NCBI GenBank assembly: GCA_937915485.1
Contig: CALGII010000022.1
Coordinates: forward strand, 1 to 15,301
Length of the DNA: 15,301 nt
Source: an uncultured Ignavibacteriota bacterium
GTDB taxonomy: Bacteria > Bacteroidota > Ignavibacteria > Tepidaquicellales > Tepidaquicellaceae
Direction: 5' to 3'
In this document: positions 1 to 5,237 of the stretch, one piece after another
Layout: each line of letters begins with the position of its first letter
Numbering within the stretch: the stretch's first letter is position 1
Translations under genes and position numbers: made by a program
The notes under the pieces: model-generated
What the model saw: only the letters and a program-made list of their open reading frames with translations
Told to the model about the DNA's origin: nothing
The model's database searches: none

Positions 1-156
1 TTTTGACGAAAAACGCGCATAAATAAATTTTTCTATGGAATTCATAAGGGTGTTTGCATTCTTGAATTCGATTTTTCGGGATATTGAGGAGTATATTCTA
101 CAAAAAATCGTCAATACTTGTATTTGCTTTGATGATGCGGGAATGATTCAACCAAG
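1..156. other. AT-rich intergenic stretch, no gene seen
   Basis: This stretch precedes the repeat block. A short open frame on the plus strand (35-241) runs from unique sequence into the repeats. It has no recognisable protein features and no ribosome binding site, so I do not call it a gene. I see no tRNA, terminator or clear promoter here. Confidence 0.5.
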
Positions 157-207
157 GTACCGCCCGCTGCGCGGGCTGATAGGAACCAGAATTCTCTGTT
201 CTACCAA
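157..207. repeat. Divergent copy of the 50-bp repeat unit
   Basis: This segment resembles the 50-bp unit found in tandem at 471-620. It contains the same GC-rich core with perfect 6-bp arms, GCCCGC (162-167) and GCGGGC (171-176) around a TGC loop, and the same CTACCAA ending. The middle part has diverged. It leads directly into the first 240-bp repeat, just as the tandem array leads into the second one. Confidence 0.6.
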
Positions 208-438
208 GATGCCGCCCGCTGCGAGGGATAAAATGAAATAAGAATTATAAACCGTTGAAACGGTTTTTTCTTCGTTCGCATTTTACCCACGGCTAAAGCC
301 GTGGGCTAAGTCGGAGAGATAATTATTTTGTAAGTCAACAATTATGATGACAAGCCTTAATTTCAGTTCTATCAATAAGTCGGAGAGATAATTTTTTCGT
401 GGTTCGGGAAATATTCTGACAAGTCCATGTTGAGTTTT
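199..438. repeat. 240-bp perfect direct repeat, copy 1
   Basis: By eye this segment is identical to 612-851 (offset 413 bp). It starts with a truncated copy of the 50-bp unit. It then holds a hairpin AAACCGTT-GA-AACGGTTT followed by T residues (249-269) and a second hairpin CCCACGGCT-AA-AGCCGTGGG (286-305). It also has an 18-bp internal direct repeat, TAAGTCGGAGAGATAATT, at 307-324 and 377-394. There is no coding potential: the open frame antisense to it is made of repeat sequence. Perfect identity suggests a recent duplication or gene conversion. Confidence 0.85.
249..269 (+). terminator. Hairpin plus T-run inside repeat copy 1
   Basis: Arms AAACCGTT (249-256) and AACGGTTT (259-266) have a 2-nt spacer, so the real loop must include some arm bases. 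T residues continue to 269. The shape is that of a plus-strand intrinsic terminator. No plus-strand gene precedes it, so it is more likely a structural part of the repeat. The same element recurs at 662-682. Confidence 0.35.
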
Positions 439-470
439 GCTAATTATTTCTATTATTTCGAAATCTATTA

Positions 471-640
471 GATGCCGCCCGCTACACGGGCTGAACAAGC
501 CTGTATTCTTTTTCTACCAAGATGCCGCCCGCTACGCGGGCTGAACAAGCCTGTATTCTTTTTCTACCAAGATGCCGCCCGCTACGCGGGCTGAACAAGC
601 CTGTATTCTTTTTCTACCAAGATGCCGCCCGCTGCGAGGG
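471..640. repeat. Tandem array of a 50-bp unit (3 full copies plus 20 bp)
   Basis: Units lie at 471-520, 521-570 and 571-620, followed by a 20-bp partial at 621-640 that is already part of the second 240-bp repeat. Units 2 and 3 are identical. Unit 1 differs at one base (486, A instead of G), which breaks one pair of its hairpin. Each unit carries GCCCGC-TAC-GCGGGC (for example 527-541). There is no unique spacer between units, so this is a tandem REP-like array and not a CRISPR. Confidence 0.85.
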
Positions 641-851
641 ATAAAATGAAATAAGAATTATAAACCGTTGAAACGGTTTTTTCTTCGTTCGCATTTTACC
701 CACGGCTAAAGCCGTGGGCTAAGTCGGAGAGATAATTATTTTGTAAGTCAACAATTATGATGACAAGCCTTAATTTCAGTTCTATCAATAAGTCGGAGAG
801 ATAATTTTTTCGTGGTTCGGGAAATATTCTGACAAGTCCATGTTGAGTTTT
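612..851. repeat. 240-bp perfect direct repeat, copy 2
   Basis: Second copy of the 199-438 repeat, with the same internal hairpins (662-682 and 699-718) and the same internal 18-bp duplication. Identity stops at 852, where the T-run is longer than in copy 1. The following bases (about 853-880) are loosely similar to 439-465, so the original unit may have been somewhat longer. Confidence 0.85.
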
Positions 852-909
852 TTGCGAATTATTTTTATTTTTCAACTTTTGTTTTTCAGAAAACGCATTT
901 TGATTTTTT

Positions 910-939
910 TATAAAAGAAGAAGCCCCATGCGGGGCTTC
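910..939 (-). terminator. Rho-independent terminator of the coiled-coil gene
   Basis: GAAGCCCC (920-927) and GGGGCTTC (932-939) form a perfect 8-bp stem with a 4-nt loop. Read on the minus strand, the stem is followed by a T-rich tract (TTCTTTTAT). On the plus strand no T-run follows, so the direction is minus. It lies about 105 bp past the stop codon of the gene at 1045-2028 and is the natural end of that transcript. Confidence 0.75.
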
Positions 940-1044
940 CATGCTATGGAAAAGGTACCTAGTCGTTGTTTTTCTAATGTCCGCCTTTACGGTTTTGGTA
1001 ACCCACTGCTAATTACCTGCTCTCCTTAGGGTTCCCTATTGTTG

Positions 1045-2028
1045 CTAACTTTCGTAAACTTCTATCTGCTTTTCGATTTTTTTCATCTTGGATTTCTCGA
1101 TGTCTTTCATTTTCTCCTTGAGTTCTTTCATATTTTCCTTGAACTCCTGCATATTTTCCTGGTATTCCTTCATATTCTCCTTGTATTCTTTCATGTTTTC
1201 CTCGAATTCCTGCATCGAGTCCTTGAACTCTTCCATATCGAATTTGAACCTGACAGTATCGAGTTTCAGGTCTTTGAGTTCATCCATCTGGTTCCTGAAT
1301 TCGAACTTGAAGTTTTTCATTTCGTCTTTGTAGTCTTTCATTCCCTCGCGGTAATCGTTCATCGATTCTTCGATTTCCCTGCGGAGTTCGTCGCCGTCTA
1401 TGTCAACTTGAACCTTGAACTGATTGCTGTCGAAATGCGGGAGGGCTTTGAGAAACTCATCGCTCATCAACTGCTCGTTGAGTTTAGAAAGCGCTTCGTT
1501 GAGTTTCAACATCGATTCGTCGAGGTAAATGTTCAGCGAATCGAGGCTTTTGATTTTAAGTTTTACTATAACTTCGTTGGAGTCGAAGGGATAGTATTCG
1601 CCGTAATCGGACACCCTAACCATCGAAGGACCGAAGTCGGAGTTGAAGCCGAAATCGCTCATACGTTCTTTAGGGATTCTGTGGCTGTAAGCGTAAGCGG
1701 TCGAGCCGCCGAAATCCGGCACCTGAATGTACTTTGAAAAATCAGGGAGGTACGAGAAAATAACGTCGCGCAGGGAGGATTCCTCGGGAACCGCCGGCGC
1801 CTCGGTATTTTCAGATACTTCTTTCAACACGAAGTCGGTATTCTTCTTTTCGGTAACGGTTGGACTTGATTCTTCCGTAGTTTCGCCCGTCTCGATAGCG
1901 GATTTGAACGTTTCATACGCCAGATAAGGAATTTTCTTTATCGTGTCGAAGTCGGAAAACGCGTAATAAATGAACCCGGCGACGAGGGCTATTATGAGCG
2001 AAGATTTCATTTTATCTAAATGTTTCAT
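1045..2028 (-). CDS. Membrane-anchored heptad-repeat coiled-coil protein, function unknown
   Basis: This 327-residue protein does not belong to a family I recognise. Residues 9-25 are a single hydrophobic segment close to the N-terminus (signal anchor or signal peptide) after a short basic start. Residues 45-90 are Ser/Thr/Glu-rich and probably flexible. Residues 91-170 contain Asp-Phe/Asp-Tyr-Gly motifs and may form a small domain. From Met223 to the last residue the sequence is exactly 15 heptads with no break. Met usually occupies position a and Phe/Tyr/Leu/Ile position d, with Lys/Glu/Asp/Asn elsewhere, for example MKEYKEN and MQEFKEN. This predicts a long continuous coiled coil, probably oligomeric and outside the membrane. 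The start is ATG at 2028; Met7 is an alternative. The gene stands alone, with its own terminator at 910-939 and a possible promoter at 2068-2103. That it is a real gene is likely; any role, such as envelope tether or scaffold, is a guess. Confidence 0.8.
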   Translation of the reverse strand: MKHLDKMKSSLIIALVAGFIYYAFSDFDTIKKIPYLAYETFKSAIETGETTEESSPTVTEKKNTDFVLKEVSENTEAPAVPEESSLRDVIFSYLPDFSKYIQVPDFGGSTAYAYSHRIPKERMSDFGFNSDFGPSMVRVSDYGEYYPFDSNEVIVKLKIKSLDSLNIYLDESMLKLNEALSKLNEQLMSDEFLKALPHFDSNQFKVQVDIDGDELRREIEESMNDYREGMKDYKDEMKNFKFEFRNQMDELKDLKLDTVRFKFDMEEFKDSMQEFEENMKEYKENMKEYQENMQEFKENMKELKEKMKDIEKSKMKKIEKQIEVYES

Positions 2029-2067
2029 AGCCGTGAAATTTAATTAAGAACCCTTTATAGGGATTAC

Positions 2068-2103
2068 GCAATTTCGTGTATAAAAGTTGCAATTTAGTGT
2101 AAA
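2068..2103 (-). promoter_or_regulatory. Possible promoter with a 21-bp-spaced direct repeat
   Basis: On the minus strand a TTTACA (2098-2103) and a TATACA (2077-2082) stand 15 bp apart, about 50 bp upstream of the ATG at 2028. A 13-bp direct repeat overlaps them at 2068-2080 and 2089-2101 (12 of 13 bases the same). Its 21-bp offset is two helical turns, which would suit a dimeric regulator. The spacer is short for a sigma-70 promoter and the region is AT-rich, so this is weak evidence. Confidence 0.25.
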
Positions 2104-2117
2104 ATTTAAAATTGAAA

Positions 2118-2296
2118 GTGCAAAATTACAATGTAAAATGGAGAGTTGCAGGCAGGAAAAACCGGGTGCCTTCCCAAGCTGGAGTACGCCACGGCGCATC
2201 TTCGACCCGGGAAAGAGATGGGAAACAGTTCAAAGTTGAAAGTTGAAGGTGCAAAATTACAATGTAAAATGGAGAGTTGCAGGCAGGAAAAACCGG
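2118..2296. repeat. 48-bp direct repeat flanking a degenerate palindrome
   Basis: The 48-bp sequence at 2118-2165 recurs at 2249-2296 (offset 131 bp) with no mismatch that I can see. Between the copies, 2171-2213 holds a broken palindrome (TTCCCAAGC ... CCCGGGAA) around CGCCACGGCG. A similar element occurs at 3425-3471. The open frame antisense across this block is repeat-derived and shows no protein features. Apart from this, the 478 bp between the coiled-coil gene and the methyltransferase hold only the hairpin at 2382-2417 and AT-rich sequence. Confidence 0.7.
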
Positions 2297-2381
2297 AATG
2301 AATAAAGGTCAGATTCAGTTCAGAAATCAGAAACGCCGAGGTGGACAACGGATGGTAGAAGTATGAACAAACAATAAGAGC

Positions 2382-2417
2382 AGAGTCCTGATTTTTCTTC
2401 GAAAAATCAGAGACTCT
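2382..2417 (-). terminator. Long hairpin, possible methyltransferase terminator
   Basis: CTGATTTTTC (2388-2397) pairs with GAAAAATCAG (2401-2410) around a TTC loop. Outside it, AGAGTC (2382-2387) pairs with GACTCT (2412-2417) across one bulged A, giving a 16-bp stem. It lies about 90 bp past the methyltransferase stop. The minus-strand sequence beyond it is only moderately T-rich (GCTCTTATTGTTTG). The plus side also has TTTT, so it could act in either direction. Confidence 0.4.
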
Positions 2418-2506
2418 CTTTTACGGTTAAATTTTCAGATGTGATTCCATTTTTAGATGTAATGTTGAATTTTCAAATGTAAATATGCACTTTCAATTTT
2501 ACGATT

Positions 2507-3319
2507 TTAAGTTTTCAGGGGGTCGTTTTTGCATATAAGGACGAAGTCCTGAGAGTCGTTGTTCAAGGGTCCTTCATTAAAATCACCGTGCATTTTAACG
2601 AGGCGGAGTTTCGACAGCCTCACGAGATTTTCAAGTTCGTACCTGAAGAAGTATCGCGGGTTAGTGTTCCATTCCTTTACGACTTTTGTTCCGTTTTCAT
2701 CCCATTCGAGAGTCCAGATTACGTTTATCAACTGATTTATTATATCGGCTTTCGAGGAAACGAACACTTTGATTTTCCTGCCTTTTTCATATTCGCCATC
2801 GAAGACGGGAGCGCGCAGTGTTTCATTCAGCAGAATATTCAGGTTCGGGACAAAAACGTCGAAGATGAACTCACAGTCATTGTTAAGATGGCTGCGGATA
2901 TTGTTGAGCGCGGCAATCTGGTCATCAGTATCGGCAATGTGCTGGAACACGCGGAAAGGAGCAACGATGAGGTCGAATTTCATTCCGAGATTCATATCAC
3001 GTATGTCCTTCACGAAGACCCTGTTATGATGCTCTTCGGGGATTTTCGTTCGGAGCACGTCAATCATAGACTTGCTGACGTCGATGCCGTAAATGTCGGC
3101 TCCCTTTTCGAGCGCTTCTATGAAGAACCGTCCGGTTCCCGTGCCGACTTCGAGTATTCTTCCCTTGCACGCGAGAATTTTCTTCAGGTAGAATTCGGTG
3201 TCCGTGCCTTCCCTAATTTCTTTATAAATCACATCATAGAAACGCGCGAAGAATTCGGGATATTCATCAATGTCCTGTTTCTTCACGTTTGAAATATCGT
3301 AGAAACATTTTTCGGGCAT
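2507..3319 (-). CDS. Class I SAM-dependent methyltransferase
   Basis: This 270-residue cytosolic protein has a Rossmann-type methyltransferase core. Motif I is ILEVGTGTG at residues 55-63 (glycine-rich SAM loop). IYGIDVS at 77-82 carries the acidic Asp80 expected to bind the SAM ribose at the end of strand 2. KDIRDM (104-109) matches the motif III region, and FDLIVAPFRVFQHI (115-128) matches motif IV. The remaining C-terminal part (about 150-270) has several beta-like stretches and a conserved-looking DGEYEKGRKIKVF region. That resembles the small-molecule methyltransferase fold (Methyltransf_25/11 type). The substrate cannot be told from sequence. The start is ATG at 3319, without a clear ribosome binding site. 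The gene is separated from nuoN by the operon terminator and about 400 bp of repeats, so it is probably transcribed on its own and unrelated to complex I. Confidence 0.85.
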   Translation of the reverse strand: MPEKCFYDISNVKKQDIDEYPEFFARFYDVIYKEIREGTDTEFYLKKILACKGRILEVGTGTGRFFIEALEKGADIYGIDVSKSMIDVLRTKIPEEHHNRVFVKDIRDMNLGMKFDLIVAPFRVFQHIADTDDQIAALNNIRSHLNNDCEFIFDVFVPNLNILLNETLRAPVFDGEYEKGRKIKVFVSSKADIINQLINVIWTLEWDENGTKVVKEWNTNPRYFFRYELENLVRLSKLRLVKMHGDFNEGPLNNDSQDFVLICKNDPLKT

Positions 3320-3326
3320 GTTCTTT

Positions 3327-3546
3327 CAAATTTTAAATTGTAAATCTTAAATATTAAATTTAGGGAAAAATGCAAGATTTGAAATGCAATTTTTTGTAAT
3401 GCAGATTAGGGTTTACGGCAATCGGGTTACCAAGCAAGGGCACACCACGGCGTGTCTGCGACTTGGGAACCAGTTAAAACAAATTTTAAATTGTAAATTT
3501 TAAATTTTAAATTTAGAGAAAATTGAATAATTAGAAATGCAATTTT
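3327..3546. repeat. Duplicated 67-bp AT-rich module
   Basis: Segments 3327-3393 and 3480-3546 (offset 153 bp) align over 67 bp with about eight mismatches. Each is followed by sequence leading to GGGTTACCAAGCA, so the module and the adjoining palindrome appear to have been copied together. The motif TTTAAATT recurs inside each copy. Nothing here is coding. The first copy begins just upstream of the methyltransferase ATG and may contribute its leader and promoter. Confidence 0.65.
3425..3471. repeat. Nested palindromic repeat element
   Basis: Outer arms GGTTACCAAG (3425-3434) and CTTGGGAACC (3462-3471) pair with one mismatch. Between them lies a second smaller palindrome around CCACGGCG. The inner part and right arm resemble 2185-2213 in the other intergenic region. 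It looks like a dispersed palindromic intergenic repeat. Confidence 0.55.
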
Positions 3547-3551
3547 AATTG

Positions 3552-3607
3552 GGTTACCAAGCAGGGGCTTGGTAACCAGTTAAAAGGGGCTTGGTAACCA
3601 GTTTAAA
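3552..3607. repeat. Palindrome with an adjoining 22-bp tandem duplication
   Basis: GGTTACCAAGC (3552-3562) and GCTTGGTAACC (3567-3577) form a perfect 11-bp stem with an AGGG loop. A 22-bp stretch starting GGGGCTTGGTAACCAG at 3564 is duplicated directly at 3586. The second copy lacks its own left arm, so it competes for the same partner. The block sits immediately downstream of the nuo terminator. Confidence 0.7.
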
Positions 3608-3636
3608 AAAACCGTCGGGAGGAAACTCCCGACGGT
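3603..3636 (-). terminator. Strong rho-independent terminator of the nuo operon
   Basis: ACCGTCGGGAG (3611-3621) and CTCCCGACGGT (3626-3636) form a perfect 11-bp GC-rich stem with a 4-nt loop (TTTC on the minus strand). On the minus strand it is followed at once by TTTTTTAAAC. It lies about 90 bp past the nuoN stop codon and marks the end of the complex I transcript. Confidence 0.9.
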
Positions 3637-3644
3637 CACATAAT

Positions 3645-3706
3645 GGATCCCGGCTTTCGCCGGGATGACAAACTTATTTAGAGACCGGCCTTCGCCGGGA
3701 TGACAA
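3645..3706. repeat. Two copies of a CCGGC hairpin repeat ending GGGATGACA
   Basis: Copy 1 is ATCCCGGC-TTTC-GCCGGGAT (3647-3666). Copy 2 has arms CCGGC (3685-3689) and GCCGG (3694-3698). Both end in GCCGGGATGACAA. Short hairpins of this form are common dispersed repeats in many bacterial genomes. They sit between the nuoN stop and the operon terminator, so they would be transcribed in the 3' untranslated part of the nuo mRNA. Confidence 0.7.
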
Positions 3707-3725
3707 TCATTTAAGAGACTATATT

Positions 3726-5219
3726 TTATCTGAAGCCGAACATTGAGATTGAATATTCCGCAAGTCTAACGAGCGGAGTGAAATAAATACCAAAGACCAT
3801 TGTCGGGATAACGAGAGCGAACATAACGATGTAAGCGCCCGCGCCGAATTTCAGTTTCTGTGTATTTCCCTCTTCGGGCTTCATAAGGAACATATACTTC
3901 AGCACCTTGATGTAGAAGAAAAGCGACACGACTGCGTTCATAAGACCGACAAGCGCGAGCCAGACGAGTTTGGATTCAATAAGCGCCGTGAACAGATAGA
4001 ACTTTCCGATGAAACCCGCCGTAGTCGGGACGCCCGAGAGAGCGAACATAAACACGCCCATACCGACGCAGATAACGGGAGCTTTATAGCCCAGACCTTT
4101 CATGCCGATAAGTTCGTCCGTATCGAGTTTGTTTGCTATTAATATCAGCACGAAGAAAGCGCCGAGATTCATAAAGAGATAAGCCATAAGATAAATCAGC
4201 ATAGCCGCGACGCCCTGCTGGTTCGCGACTGTAAGACCGAGCATTATATAACCGCCCTGAGCGATAGAAGAATACGCGAGCATTCTCTTTACGCTCGACT
4301 GCCATACGGCAGTGAAGTTACCGAGTATCATCGAGGCGACTGAAAGGACAATCATTATTTCTTTCCAGTTAACACCGGGGATTACAACGTACTGTCCGTT
4401 CTGGACGAGGTTTCCCGCGAGGAAAGAATTCGTAATGAATCTAATCAGGACGGAGAAGCCCGCCGCCGAAGACGTAACTGCAAGAAACCCCGTGACGGGA
4501 ATCGGAGCGCCTTCGTAAACATCGGGAGTCCAGAAGTGGAACGGAACCGAAGAAATCTTATAGCCGAAGCCCGCGAGAATCATTATCAGGCTGATAATGA
4601 GAACGGGTTCAGACGCGGGATTCAACCGAGACAAAAATATGCTTGTTTCGTAAATGTTAAGCGTTCCCGTAAATCCGTAAAGCAAACTGATGCCGTAAAT
4701 CATAATACCCGAGGACGCGGCACCGTAAATAATATATTTCATCGCGGACTCGGAAGAGCGTTTTATCTTTTTCGTATAACCCGCGAGAACGTATGAAGAC
4801 AAACTCACGGTTTCAAGCGAGAGATACATCATAAGCATATTGACCGAAGACGCCATCAGATAAGCGCCGAGCGTCATAGCCGTCATAAGGTACACGTATT
4901 CGTTCTTGTGAGTAGATTCCTTCATTTCCTTGGAGAACATCGCGAATATTATAACGAATATTGTCGAGAGGCCTATGAGCAATTTAAAGAAAACGGAGTA
5001 AGGGTCAACGACGACCATTCCCGAGAAGAGAATGCTCTTCGCGCCGAGTTGAAGCCAGGCGAAATAACCGCTTACGGCGATTCCAATAATTCCCGCAACG
5101 GAAACGACAGCGGATTTCTTTCTCAATATCAGGTCGAGAATAATACATACAACCATTGAAACTATGAGAACAGTTTCAGGAAGAAAGCCGCTTAAACTAT
5201 TTAATGTTTGTTCTAACAC
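3726..5219 (-). CDS. nuoN: NADH-quinone oxidoreductase subunit N
   Basis: This 497-residue polytopic membrane protein is one of the three antiporter-like proton-pumping subunits of complex I. The hallmark residues are present. Glu136 lies in MYLSLETVSLSSYVLAGY (131-148). Lys221 lies in the helix before SVPFHFWTPDVYEGAPIPV (224-242). A further broken-helix region contains KRMLAYSSIAQGGYIMLG. Length is typical for NuoN. The start is GTG (5217-5219): a TAA codon lies directly upstream in frame, and the next in-frame Met (residue 22) would remove part of the first helix. It follows nuoM by 18 bp and is the last gene before the terminator at 3603-3636. Confidence 0.97.
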   Translation of the reverse strand: MLEQTLNSLSGFLPETVLIVSMVVCIILDLILRKKSAVVSVAGIIGIAVSGYFAWLQLGAKSILFSGMVVVDPYSVFFKLLIGLSTIFVIIFAMFSKEMKESTHKNEYVYLMTAMTLGAYLMASSVNMLMMYLSLETVSLSSYVLAGYTKKIKRSSESAMKYIIYGAASSGIMIYGISLLYGFTGTLNIYETSIFLSRLNPASEPVLIISLIMILAGFGYKISSVPFHFWTPDVYEGAPIPVTGFLAVTSSAAGFSVLIRFITNSFLAGNLVQNGQYVVIPGVNWKEIMIVLSVASMILGNFTAVWQSSVKRMLAYSSIAQGGYIMLGLTVANQQGVAAMLIYLMAYLFMNLGAFFVLILIANKLDTDELIGMKGLGYKAPVICVGMGVFMFALSGVPTTAGFIGKFYLFTALIESKLVWLALVGLMNAVVSLFFYIKVLKYMFLMKPEEGNTQKLKFGAGAYIVMFALVIPTMVFGIYFTPLVRLAEYSISMFGFR

Positions 5220-5237
5220 TTAAGTATAATTTAATTT

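Noticed and set aside
283..498. Small minus-strand protein of 71 residues
   Set aside because: It is translated from repeat sequence; the motif NYLSDL appears twice because of the internal 18-bp repeat. No start context or family features.
471..640. CRISPR array
   Set aside because: The 50-bp units follow each other without unique spacers and each contains the same variable-looking part, so this is a tandem repeat.
1039..1737. Plus-strand hydrophobic protein of 232 residues
   Set aside because: It is the antisense reading of the heptad-repeat gene; Lys/Glu codons read backwards give Phe/Leu, which creates the false membrane-like pattern.
2106..2348. Minus-strand 80-residue open frame between the coiled-coil gene and the methyltransferase
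   Set aside because: It spans both copies of the 48-bp direct repeat, so its ends are the same peptide; no domain and no initiation signal.
2588..3292. Plus-strand 234-residue open frame
   Set aside because: Exact antisense of the methyltransferase gene, which has clear SAM-binding motifs on the minus strand.
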